A stretch of DNA of 64,000 nucleotides. It comes from Deltaproteobacteria bacterium (GTDB taxonomy: Bacteria > Myxococcota > Kuafuiibacteriia > Kuafuiibacteriales > Kuafuiibacteriaceae). The translations under genes and the position numbers were made by a program. The notes beneath the pieces were generated by a model. It worked only from the letters and a program-made list of their open reading frames with translations. It was not told the DNA's origin and ran no database searches. How positions within the stretch are numbered: the first letter of the stretch is position 1; each line of letters begins with the position of its first letter. Where the stretch lies: the NCBI GenBank assembly GCA_011526105.1, contig WYAZ01000152.1, forward strand, positions 1 to 64,000. The letters are read 5' to 3'. Below, piece by piece: positions 50,921 to 59,662 of the stretch.

Positions 50921-53382
50921 TCGGTCCTCCTCGACTTGGGTTGATCGTAGGTCGAGACGTTGAAGTCGAACTGGTTGTGGCACTCGCTGCAGTCGAAGCT
51001 GGCCGGGGCCACGTCGATGTAGCTACCCACTCGCTGGTTGCCGTTGGGGTCCGGAAGTTCGAGCGAGGAGTGCCAGATCGAAGCGCGGAAGTCCGAGAGG
51101 TGGCAGTTCCAGCAGTCCCTGCCCACGAAGTAGTTCCCGCCGAGATGACACTGCCGACAGTCGAGCATGCGGTGAATGCCTTGCAGCACGTAACCCACGT
51201 CGTTGTGGGTGAAGCTCGAAGGCAGCCAGCTGACCTGCTCGTGGCAACGCCCACAGTCGTTCCCGAACGAGCCCGCATGGATGTCATCCGCGGTGTGGCA
51301 GTTGTTGCATTGCTCACCGCGGCCAGCCAAAGACGCGGGCCCGTTGTGACAGAGGGAGCACGCCAGCACGGTGTGCGAGCCCTCGAGCGCAAAACCCACG
51401 CGCTCGTGGTAGCCGTTCTTGGGCGGCTCCTGCCACTTGTCGTAGCTGTGGCAAGACCCGCAATCCAGCGGAGCGAGGTTGGTGCCGGTCTGGTTGGCGT
51501 CGACCAACGGCCGGACCAGGTGCGGGTCGGGGTGACAGCTCACGCAGGCCTTCCCCGAGACGCGATAGTGCAGATCGATCGGCAAGCCCGAAGCCTGCAT
51601 CGCGCTGATGCCCGAGCGTTCTTCGGGCGGCGGCAGATAGTGGCAGCGCTGGCACTCGATGCGTTCGTGTACCCCTTCGAGCAAGAAGGAGGTGTGCACG
51701 TCATGGTCGAACTTAGGCGCCCCGCCCGTGGTCTCGTGGCACTTCCCGCAGTCGTCGCCGAGCTCTCCTGCGTGGGCGTCGTCTTCGAGGTGGCAAGACT
51801 CGCAGCGCGTCTCGCCGAGCTTGTACTTTCGCGCCGGGTGGCAATTCTCGCAGGTCACGAGCTGGTGAAAGCCGGTGAGCGGGAACTGAGCGTGTCTGTT
51901 GTGGTCGAAGGCGAGCGACTCGAAGTCGCGCCCTCCGGTGTGACACTTGGCGCAGTCGGCCCCGAGGCTGCCCTCGTGGATGTCCTCGTGACACCCCGCG
52001 CACTGCGGGTCGAGGCCGGTGTATTTGACCGCGGTCGTGCAGGCCGCGCTCGCGCCGAGCTCCGCCGGCCGGTGACAGCGCTCGCAGGACTGGGCGAGGT
52101 GCGCGCCCTCGAGCGCAAAACGGGTGGCGTTGTGATCGAAGCGCGAGGTGCGGTCACCCCCTTGTACGTGGCAGCGTTCGCAATTCTCCATGCCGAACTG
52201 CCCGCAGTGTGCATCTTGGTGCTTGTGGCAGCTCGCGCAGTCCGTCTTCTCGAAGCGCTCGAAGCCGGTCGCGAGACCGCCGCGGTGGCAGTCCTGGCAG
52301 TTGATGGTCTTGTGCTTGCCGGTCAGGACCATTTTGGTCTTCTTGTCGTGGTCGTAGACCAGGCCTTTGGTCCAACCGAGCTCGGAGTGACAGCCCTGAC
52401 ACGGCTCCGGATTGAAGCGCGCCTTGTGGATGTCCTCGTGGCAGCCCTCGCACTTCATGGACGGCGCCTCGGGTTTGCTGCCGACCTTGTGGCAGTCCGC
52501 GCACTTGTTCTTCGCGTGTTGACCGCGCAGCGCAAACTTCGTGTTGGCAGCATGATCAAACTTGGTGCGCTCGAACTTGACGTCGTTCTTGTGGCACTTG
52601 GCGCAGTCGTTCTTCGCCGAGATCACCGACTTGTGTGAGTCCTGGTGACAGCCTTTGCAGTCCTTCCAGTCGCGATCGGTGACCTCGAACTTCTCGGTGT
52701 CTTTGTGGCAGCTCTTACACTCCACCTGCTTGTGCAGGCCTTCGAGCGGGTACTTCGTCTTGTCGTGATCGAACTTGGTCGCCCCGAGGTTCTTGACCTT
52801 CCGGTTCTCGAAGCCGTGGCAAATCGTGCAGTCCGTGAGGCGGACGTCCGTGAACACGTGCGGGTTCTTGTGGCAGCTCGTGCATTCGCCGCGCAGCCCT
52901 AGGAAGATGGGGAGGTTGGTCTTCTTGGACTTCTTGTCGTGGCACTGCTCGCACTTCTGGAAGCGGTGCGCGCCCTGCAGAGCCCAGCCGGTGAGCTGGT
53001 GTTCGAAGTTGCGACTCCCGCCAAACGGCCGCCAATCCACCGTCGTTCGACGACCCCTCCCCGAGCCGGCGGGCTGTTCGACGTGCTCCGCATGACAGGT
53101 CTTGCACGCGTCCTTCTCGACCTCTTTGGAGGCGTGAAAGCCTTTGCCCGCCTCGATCTGTTGTCTCAAGTCTCGGTGGTCGTGACAGCCCAGGCACTTC
53201 TTGTTCGGCACGCCGCTGCCGCCCTCGTGGCACTTCTCGCAGTCGGTGACGCCGCCGAGGTGGTTGTGGCCCAGCGACATGGGTCCAGGCGCCTGCGCAC
53301 TCGCGTTCGAGCCGAGGCCAAGAACCAAGAGGAACACAAACCCGAACCCGCCCCGGCTCGGTCTCGGGTGAACACCGCGCAA
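50917..53382 (-). CDS. 30-heme c-type cytochrome made of ten three-heme modules
   Basis: 821 residues, with signal peptide (FGFVFLLVLGLGSNASAQ) and no lipobox. I count 30 CxxCH motifs, the first at residue 48. They fall into ten modules of about 75-80 residues with three hemes each. In the typical module, F-D-H is followed by L-x-G-x-H and CxxCH, then CxxCH with a nearby D-x-H, then CxxCH. The three extra His per module are natural candidates for the distal heme ligands, giving bis-His coordination. Repeats like this recall tri-heme cytochrome c7 chains such as the four-module GSU1996. The start is a TTG. The product is probably periplasmic or surface-exposed, acting as a long electron wire; partners are the barrel protein encoded next and perhaps others. 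Confidence 0.93.
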   Translation of the reverse strand: MRGVHPRPSRGGFGFVFLLVLGLGSNASAQAPGPMSLGHNHLGGVTDCEKCHEGGSGVPNKKCLGCHDHRDLRQQIEAGKGFHASKEVEKDACKTCHAEHVEQPAGSGRGRRTTVDWRPFGGSRNFEHQLTGWALQGAHRFQKCEQCHDKKSKKTNLPIFLGLRGECTSCHKNPHVFTDVRLTDCTICHGFENRKVKNLGATKFDHDKTKYPLEGLHKQVECKSCHKDTEKFEVTDRDWKDCKGCHQDSHKSVISAKNDCAKCHKNDVKFERTKFDHAANTKFALRGQHAKNKCADCHKVGSKPEAPSMKCEGCHEDIHKARFNPEPCQGCHSELGWTKGLVYDHDKKTKMVLTGKHKTINCQDCHRGGLATGFERFEKTDCASCHKHQDAHCGQFGMENCERCHVQGGDRTSRFDHNATRFALEGAHLAQSCERCHRPAELGASAACTTAVKYTGLDPQCAGCHEDIHEGSLGADCAKCHTGGRDFESLAFDHNRHAQFPLTGFHQLVTCENCHPARKYKLGETRCESCHLEDDAHAGELGDDCGKCHETTGGAPKFDHDVHTSFLLEGVHERIECQRCHYLPPPEERSGISAMQASGLPIDLHYRVSGKACVSCHPDPHLVRPLVDANQTGTNLAPLDCGSCHSYDKWQEPPKNGYHERVGFALEGSHTVLACSLCHNGPASLAGRGEQCNNCHTADDIHAGSFGNDCGRCHEQVSWLPSSFTHNDVGYVLQGIHRMLDCRQCHLGGNYFVGRDCWNCHLSDFRASIWHSSLELPDPNGNQRVGSYIDVAPASFDCSECHNQFDFNVSTYDQPKSRRTE
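50926..50931 (-). promoter_or_regulatory. Ribosome-binding site that fixes the barrel gene start
   Basis: On the minus strand AGGAGG lies five bases before ATG 50920, inside the 3' end of the cytochrome gene. It selects this ATG over the in-frame upstream starts. Confidence 0.8.
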
Positions 53383-53596
53383 ACCAAGTCCTGCTTATCC
53401 TCGCGTTTCACCATGAGCAAGTGCGCGGGATCAGCCCAACTTCAGGGAGCGCCGGTCCAGATCCGCGGTGACGCCAGTATCGAGGGTATTCGTAACGCGG
53501 AGAGACAGTTGCTAGAAAATTGGCCGGGGTCGGTCAACTGGGGGATCTGGCGGCGCTGCTGCCAGGAAGGTAACAAGGAAGAGCGGGCCATAAGAG

Positions 53597-55345
53597 ATGA
53601 CAGCGAAATCAACAGCATGCTTCGGCCTCCTCTTCCTCCTGGGAAGCGGCGCCCTGCTCTCGTGTGGGGACGAGACCTCCACCATCATTCGCGAGCGCTG
53701 TCGGAGCGATGCCGACTGCACCGGCGGCGAGGTCTGCGAGCTCGGTGAGTGCATTCCAAGAGACGCGGTTTCGTGTTCGGCGGTCGATGGCGGACGCCCC
53801 ATCCTCCAGCCCGGGCCACCCCTCGTGGACTTCGGCCAGGTGGGTCCGGCCACCTCGGAGCGTCGGCTCGTGCTCCGCAACATCGGCGATTGCACGCTGA
53901 CTCTGTATGAGGCCTTCTTCGAGTCCGAAGACGGCGCCTCTTTCTTCTGCCCCATGTGTAATCCCAGCGAGTTCCCGCTGGAGCTCTTCCCGTTCCGCGA
54001 TGTCGAGATCGGCGTGTACTTCACCCCCACCCCCGGTCAGCTCGGCGACTTCAAAGACAACCTGGTGCTGCTCTCGGACGACTCCGAGTTCGCCGAGATC
54101 AAGATCCCGGTCCGCGCGCGCTTCCGGGGGGTCACCAACGTGAAGGCCTCACCTGAGGTCTTGGACTTCGGCTACGTCGCGGTGGGACGCACCGCGCAAC
54201 GCCCGGTCCAGATCTCGAACCTCGGCAGCGGCACCGCGCAGCTCGTCATCGAGAGCATCGAGCTCGAACCCACCGCCACCAGCGCCTTCAGCTTCAGCCC
54301 CGAACTCACCGAGCTCATCACTTTGGTCCCGGTGATGGTCGACCCCTCGGCCGGTCACACCGTCAACGTTCGGTATCACCCCCGCGAGCTCGGCGTGAAC
54401 AACGCGGAGTTGGTGGTCAAGACCAACCAGATGACGAACGGCACGGTGCGCATTCCCATTCGCGGAACGTCTCAGACCCCACCAAAGATCAGCTTCTCCC
54501 CCGAGCGCATCGAGTTCGGCACCGTGCCGCTCGGCCAGACCGTGAGTCAGCCCCTGACCCTCGTGAACCAGGGCGGCTCACCGCTGCGGGTCAGCTACAG
54601 CTGGGGCGGCACCGCCTTCACCACCGACTTCTCCGCCCTACCGGTGCAGGTTCCGGAGGTCGAGCCTGGCCAGTACACGGAGATCCGCGTCTTCGTGACC
54701 GCCACCGCCCCCGGCGCGCTCGCGGGTCTGCTCATCCTCGAGACGAACGACCCCAATCGCCCCACCGTGACCATCCCGGTGAGCGCCGAGGCCAGCGACC
54801 TCGCGGGCGCGCAGGTCCTCAAGGTCGACATGACCTTTGAGAACGGAGACGACGGTTGGTTCGGCTCCGACCTCCGCAACGTCGACATGACGCTCGAGAA
54901 CCCGTTTGGTCTCATCGTCGACAAGACCACCCGCAATCCAAGCTGGGGCACATTCGGCAATCCGAGCTGGGTCGCGTTTGGCACCTCGGAGGAGCCGGAG
55001 CGCATCGTGTTGCCGGATGCCACGCAGGACGGTCGCTTCCGCGTGATCCTGACTTACATCGAAGACTGTGAGTCCGTGCCCACCCAGCTCGTGGCCTCCA
55101 TCTTGGGCATCAGCGTGGACGTGCTCATCACTGCCCTGCTGGGCGTGCCTGTGGGCATCGGCTCCGGACAGATCGCGGACGTCATCTCGAGCCTCTGCCT
55201 CGATCGAAGTGGGGCCGCCGCGACCATCACCGTCTACGCCAACGGCCGGGTCATCGCCGAGAAGGCCGCTCGCTTGGGCAGCAAGGGCGAGTTTCAGTAC
55301 GTCGCAGACATCGACCGCATCAACGGCCAGTACTCGGTTCGCTAG
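53597..55345 (+). CDS. Lipoprotein with ASH/HYDIN-type (choice-of-anchor D) domains
   Basis: 582 residues. Lipobox ALLSC (Cys23) and a short Cys-rich segment (CRSDADCTGGEVCELGEC). Then three to four immunoglobulin-like ASH domains: each begins with a phrase of the form LDFG-x-V-x-x-G (PLVDFGQVGPATSE, VLDFGYVAVGRTAQ, IEFGTVPLGQTVSQ). The last 150 residues are a separate beta-rich part (GDDGWFGSDLRNVDM). No enzyme motif. It is divergent from the 30-heme gene across 214 nt and followed, 5 nt later, by a second lipoprotein of the same type. Confidence 0.87.
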   Translation: MTAKSTACFGLLFLLGSGALLSCGDETSTIIRERCRSDADCTGGEVCELGECIPRDAVSCSAVDGGRPILQPGPPLVDFGQVGPATSERRLVLRNIGDCTLTLYEAFFESEDGASFFCPMCNPSEFPLELFPFRDVEIGVYFTPTPGQLGDFKDNLVLLSDDSEFAEIKIPVRARFRGVTNVKASPEVLDFGYVAVGRTAQRPVQISNLGSGTAQLVIESIELEPTATSAFSFSPELTELITLVPVMVDPSAGHTVNVRYHPRELGVNNAELVVKTNQMTNGTVRIPIRGTSQTPPKISFSPERIEFGTVPLGQTVSQPLTLVNQGGSPLRVSYSWGGTAFTTDFSALPVQVPEVEPGQYTEIRVFVTATAPGALAGLLILETNDPNRPTVTIPVSAEASDLAGAQVLKVDMTFENGDDGWFGSDLRNVDMTLENPFGLIVDKTTRNPSWGTFGNPSWVAFGTSEEPERIVLPDATQDGRFRVILTYIEDCESVPTQLVASILGISVDVLITALLGVPVGIGSGQIADVISSLCLDRSGAAATITVYANGRVIAEKAARLGSKGEFQYVADIDRINGQYSVR

Positions 55346-55350
55346 CAGCC

Positions 55351-57312
55351 ATGAGACCCACCTCGAAAACGGCTTTGCTCCCGCCGCTCTTCGCGCTGCT
55401 CGCCGCTTGCGGCGGGGAGCCGCCCCCACCCAACGTGGTCTATGCGGACCCCGAGCCGGGCCTCGCGGCTTCTCCGCGGTGGCTCACCTTCACCTGCGTC
55501 GAGCCGGGCTGCGAGACCACGTTGGTCGCCACGATCAACATCGTCGGCAATCGCGACGTCGCGATAAGGCGCGTCGTCGTCTCCGATCGCGACCGCACCG
55601 ACTTCGAGATCGTCACCTCCGAGCCCACGCCCTTCGTGCTGAAGCGCCCGAACGTCTTCGAGATCCAGGTCACCTTCAAGCCGGACGGCGACCCGCGGCT
55701 CGGGGACGTGGACGTGCTCGTGACGTACACGGACGCCTCCGCGAACGAGTCCGAAGACCGACTCGCGCCCGGCGAGCTCGCGCTTCCTCTCGTGCGGCGG
55801 CTCGTGGGTGAGGCCGAGATGGTGGTCATGCCCGATCGCTTGGTCTTTGGGCCGGTGCTGCCGGACGAAGAGAAGGTGCTGCCGGTCGAGATCCACAACG
55901 TCGGCTTCGGCAACATCGGTCTGGTCCTCGAGTCCGTGCGCACCACGCTCGAAGACATCGAGATCCGCAATCTCCCCGAGAACGCCATCCTCCCGGGAGA
56001 GTCCTGGAACCTCGAGATCGCGTACACGCCCACTGACGAGCGCTTCACTGAAGGGGAGCTGATCATTCGCTCCGCCGACCCTTTGGCCGAGCCGGTTCAC
56101 GTAGCCATCCTCGGCACGAGCATCGCTCGGCCGGCGCTGCTCCTTCGGCCCGACAACGGGATCAGCTTCGGCGATCTGCCGGTGGGCACCATGGGCATGC
56201 GCACGCTCGAGCTCATCAACCAAGGCACCGAGGAGCTCGTGGTCCAGAACTTCGAGCTCACCGGGCAGAACCTCACCTTCCGACTGCCACGGAGCGCGAC
56301 CGTGGCCGCCATCGCTCCGCTCGAGAGCGTGGAGGCGCTCATCACACTCGATGGCCAGATCGTAGGTCCCGTGATGGGCAACCTGCGCATGGCCACCAAC
56401 GATCCGCTCGCGGTGATCGAGGACGTTCCGATCAGCGGACTCGTCACCGAGCCCCAGATCCAGGTGAACCCGGTCGCCATGGACTTTGGCGCGGTGCCGC
56501 GTGGCTGGACGGTGCCGCGGGCGATGGAGATCCAGAACATCGGCTACGGTGAGCTCATCATCTCGGACGTAAACTTCCTGGTGGGCTCTTCGGACCTGTT
56601 CACCTTCAGGAGTCTTCCGGCGGTGCCCGCCACCCTCACCAACGGCCAGAGACTGGGCTTCGAGGTCGAGTTCCGCTCCGAGGTCGAAGCCAGCTTCGCC
56701 GCCACGCTCTCGGTGGAGTCAAACGACCCCAATACCCCGTCTTTCGAGGTTCAGCTCCAGGCCACCGGGGCCTCCTGCGATCTCGGCTGTCCGATCAGCA
56801 ACGGGACCCCATCGTGCGCTGCCGGAGTCTGCGCGATCGGCGCCTGCAACACCGGCTTCTATGACTCCGACTTGCAGGCCGCCAACGGCTGCGAGTGCCA
56901 AGAGATCGGCCAAGATCCGGGCGAGTTCTGCGCCGAGAGCATCTACCTTGGGCAGCTCGACGACGACGGAGACAATCGAACCTTCACCGGCATCATCCCC
57001 ACCGCGGGCGACATCGACATCATTCGCTTTCACGCCAAAGACTCGAGCCAGATCTTCTCGGATGACTTCGACGTTCGCATCACCCTCAACAGCGCGGACC
57101 CCGGCATCCAGTTCTGCATCTATCGCTTTGGCACCGAAGACCATCAGAACGAGTGCTTCTTCACCGGGGAGAACTGCCCGTCGAACCGGAGCTATCGCCA
57201 CGACGGGAGCCTGGGGCGAGAAGATGGCTCGGATTTCACCATCAAGATCTACCGCACCCAGAGCACGACGCCGAGCTGCATCCCGTACAGCGTGTTCATG
57301 CGAAACGGTTAG
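55351..57312 (+). CDS. Second ASH/HYDIN-type lipoprotein with Cys-rich C-terminus
   Basis: 653 residues. Lipobox ALLAAC (Cys20). Repeated ASH domains again carry LVFGPVLPDEEKVLP, ISFGDLPVGTMGMR and MDFGAVPRGWTVP phrases. Near 475-530 is a Cys-rich, EGF-like segment (CPISNGTPSCAAGVC type), followed by a beta domain to the end. The gene follows its neighbour after 5 nt, so the two form a pair, probably from duplication. The end overlaps the convergent TrmH-type gene by 17 nt. Confidence 0.87.
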   Translation: MRPTSKTALLPPLFALLAACGGEPPPPNVVYADPEPGLAASPRWLTFTCVEPGCETTLVATINIVGNRDVAIRRVVVSDRDRTDFEIVTSEPTPFVLKRPNVFEIQVTFKPDGDPRLGDVDVLVTYTDASANESEDRLAPGELALPLVRRLVGEAEMVVMPDRLVFGPVLPDEEKVLPVEIHNVGFGNIGLVLESVRTTLEDIEIRNLPENAILPGESWNLEIAYTPTDERFTEGELIIRSADPLAEPVHVAILGTSIARPALLLRPDNGISFGDLPVGTMGMRTLELINQGTEELVVQNFELTGQNLTFRLPRSATVAAIAPLESVEALITLDGQIVGPVMGNLRMATNDPLAVIEDVPISGLVTEPQIQVNPVAMDFGAVPRGWTVPRAMEIQNIGYGELIISDVNFLVGSSDLFTFRSLPAVPATLTNGQRLGFEVEFRSEVEASFAATLSVESNDPNTPSFEVQLQATGASCDLGCPISNGTPSCAAGVCAIGACNTGFYDSDLQAANGCECQEIGQDPGEFCAESIYLGQLDDDGDNRTFTGIIPTAGDIDIIRFHAKDSSQIFSDDFDVRITLNSADPGIQFCIYRFGTEDHQNECFFTGENCPSNRSYRHDGSLGREDGSDFTIKIYRTQSTTPSCIPYSVFMRNG

Positions 57313-57829
57313 CGCCACGCCAGCGGCGCATGACCTCGAAACACACGACCCCCATCGCCACGTGGACGTTGAGAGACGCGCCCTTGCCGTACATGGGCAC
57401 GTAGACCGCTTCGTCGCAGAGCTCGAGCGCCTTCTTGGTCATGCCGTGGTCTTCGTGCCCGAGGACCAGCGCGACCTTCTCCGGGTAGGCCACCTCATCG
57501 TAGGGCACCGATTGATCGGTGAGCTCCACCGCGACGATGCGAAACCCCTCGGCCTTCAGGCGCGAAAGGACCTCGGTGACCTCCTTGGTGTGCCCATGCG
57601 CCACGCGCGTCTCCTTCCCCCGGCCGATCTTGGAGATGAGCTTGTGGGGAGGGCTGGGGGTGATGCCGGCCAGCTCGAGCCGCGCCACCCCGGCCGCGTC
57701 GGCGATTCTGAACGCGGAGCCCACGTTCACCGGATCCTCCACGTCGTGCAGCACGACCACCAGAGCACCCGCTGGGGCCTTCAGGCCCTTTACGAAGCGC
57801 TTGAGCTCGGTCCCGCGTAGCTGTCGCAT
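57296..57829 (-). CDS. TrmH-family RNA 2'-O-methyltransferase
   Basis: 177 residues from ATG 57829; the upstream open frame has no conserved sequence. SPOUT motifs are present: HDVEDPVNVGSAFRIADAAG, VALVLGHEDHGMTKKALELC (in part) and MYGKGASLNVHVAMGVVCFE. It is the short TrmH form without an RNA-binding N-terminal domain. It probably methylates tRNA. It is divergent from the M1 aminopeptidase (75-nt gap), and its 3' end overlaps the ASH lipoprotein by 17 nt. Confidence 0.93.
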   Translation of the reverse strand: MRQLRGTELKRFVKGLKAPAGALVVVLHDVEDPVNVGSAFRIADAAGVARLELAGITPSPPHKLISKIGRGKETRVAHGHTKEVTEVLSRLKAEGFRIVAVELTDQSVPYDEVAYPEKVALVLGHEDHGMTKKALELCDEAVYVPMYGKGASLNVHVAMGVVCFEVMRRWRGANRFA

Positions 57830-57904
57830 GCGCCGCACACTGTCTGCTTCGTTTCGGCCTGACAAGCGGTTGTGAAACGGACCCGAACCCGCTAACCAGA
57901 TCCC

Positions 57905-59662
57905 GTGGCGCGATTGGATCCCCATTCCCATTGGGACGACGACCAGGCACGGGTCCAGCACATGGACCTCTCATTCATCATCGACTTCGAGGCCCATCAG
58001 GTCGTCGCGCGGGCGACGCTCGACCTCTCGCGTCCCGCCGGTGGTGTGCTCGACCTCGACTCCAGAAATCTCGAGATCGAGGGCGTCTCGGACGCGCAGG
58101 GGCAAGCTTGCCGTTTCGAACTCGGTGAGGCCGATCCGATCAAAGGCCAGCGTCTCCGCGTCTTCACGGAGTCCGACCGGCTGATCGTTCGATACCGCAG
58201 CAGCAACGAAGCCAGCGCGCTGCAGTGGCTCTCGCCGGCGCAGACCGCGGGCGGAAACAAACCGTTCGTCTACACGCAGTGCCAAGCCATCCACGCTCGC
58301 TCGCTGATGCCCTGCCAAGACTCGCCTGGGGTTCGCATCACCTTTCGGGCAGAGATCGACGTCGACGTGGGCCTCAACCCGGTCATGGCGGCGGCTCAGG
58401 TCGCCAAAGCCATGCGCGCAGGCCGGCATCAGGTCACCTTCGAGATGCGTCAGCCGATCCCGCCGTACCTGTTTGCCTTCGCGGTGGGCGACCTCGAACG
58501 GCAAGAGCTCGGACGGCGTTCCGCGGTGTACGCCGAGCCCTCGCAGCTCTCGGCCGCCGCCACCGAGTTCAAAGAGGTGGAGGCGATGATTCGAGAGGCC
58601 GAGCGGCTCTTCGGCCCCTACGAGTGGGAACGCTTCGATATCCTCCTGATGCCGCCTTCATTCCCCTATGGCGGCATGGAGAACCCACGACTCACCTTCG
58701 TCACGCCCACGCTGCTCACCGGCGATCGTTCGCTGGTCAACGTGCTCGCCCATGAGCTCGCGCACTCTTGGACCGGCAACCTGATCACCAACGCGACGCT
58801 CGAGCATTTCTGGCTCAACGAAGGCTTCACCGTCTACGCGGAGCGTCGAATCCTCGAGGCGCTCGAGGGCAAAGAGCGCGCGGAGCTCCACGCGGCCCTT
58901 GGCTACGCAGGCTTGCTCGATGACATCGAGCGCTTCGGCGCAGACTCCCCTCTTACCCAGCTCCACACGAAGCTCGAAGGCCAGGATCCTGACGTCGTGT
59001 TCAGCTTGGTGCCCTATGAAAAGGGGTACCTGCTGCTGCGCCTCATCGAAGAGAACGTGGGTCGAAAAGCCTTCGATCGCTTCCTGCGCAAGTACATCGA
59101 GACCTTCCGCTTTCAATCGATCATCAGCGAAGACTTCGTAGCCCTATTGCGTGATGAACTCCCTGGCATCGAGAACAGCTTGGACCTGCCGCGCTGGCTC
59201 GAGGCTCCGGGCATGCCCCCGGACGCACCGCAGCCAAGCTCGCCACGGCTCGATGCGGTCCGCGCGCTCGGCAAACGAGTGGAGGCGGGGGACCTCCCCG
59301 AGCGAGAGCTCGAGGGCCTGAGCCCCCTCGACTGGCAGGTGCTCATCGAGTCTCTGCCCAAACGCCTGCCAAAGCAGACGCTGCACGCGCTCGACTCTGC
59401 CTTTCACCTTTCGAAGAACGGGAACGCCGAGATCCGCGTGGGCTATCTGACACGAGCGGCGCACTCCGGGGATGAGTCCGCCCACCCCGCCATCGAAGAG
59501 ACGCTGCTCTCGGTCGGCCGCCTCAAGTACCTGAGGCCGCTCTACCTCGGGCTCGAAGCAGGTGGCGACTCCGGCCGGGCGCTCGCGCGCGCGATCTTCA
59601 AGCGCGCTCGGCCACGCTACCATCCGCTTGCCGTCCGCGTGCTCGAGGGCTTGCTTTCGTGA
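57905..59662 (+). CDS. M1 family aminopeptidase
   Basis: 585 residues. It removes N-terminal amino acids from peptides. The zinc site HELAHSWTGN has His283, Glu284 and His287, with Glu306 in NEGFTVYAE as the third ligand; the substrate-recognition GGMEN is at 256-260. The C-terminal helical region (about 440-585) is as in leukotriene A4 hydrolase-like members. GTG start. The lack of a signal peptide suggests the cytoplasm. GTGA overlap couples it to a kynureninase-like gene, which gives a possible amino-acid salvage theme. Confidence 0.94.
   Translation: MARLDPHSHWDDDQARVQHMDLSFIIDFEAHQVVARATLDLSRPAGGVLDLDSRNLEIEGVSDAQGQACRFELGEADPIKGQRLRVFTESDRLIVRYRSSNEASALQWLSPAQTAGGNKPFVYTQCQAIHARSLMPCQDSPGVRITFRAEIDVDVGLNPVMAAAQVAKAMRAGRHQVTFEMRQPIPPYLFAFAVGDLERQELGRRSAVYAEPSQLSAAATEFKEVEAMIREAERLFGPYEWERFDILLMPPSFPYGGMENPRLTFVTPTLLTGDRSLVNVLAHELAHSWTGNLITNATLEHFWLNEGFTVYAERRILEALEGKERAELHAALGYAGLLDDIERFGADSPLTQLHTKLEGQDPDVVFSLVPYEKGYLLLRLIEENVGRKAFDRFLRKYIETFRFQSIISEDFVALLRDELPGIENSLDLPRWLEAPGMPPDAPQPSSPRLDAVRALGKRVEAGDLPERELEGLSPLDWQVLIESLPKRLPKQTLHALDSAFHLSKNGNAEIRVGYLTRAAHSGDESAHPAIEETLLSVGRLKYLRPLYLGLEAGGDSGRALARAIFKRARPRYHPLAVRVLEGLLS

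Noticed and set aside
48276-51392. A 1038-codon minus-strand frame ending as the TrmH gene
   Set aside because: Only the last 277 codons match a protein family. The rest is the barrel and cytochrome genes read in a wrong frame.
53560-53585. A short stretch resembling the 3' end of 16S rRNA (AAGGTAACAAGG)
   Set aside because: Only about 12 bases match, there is no surrounding rRNA, and it lies just before a lipoprotein gene.
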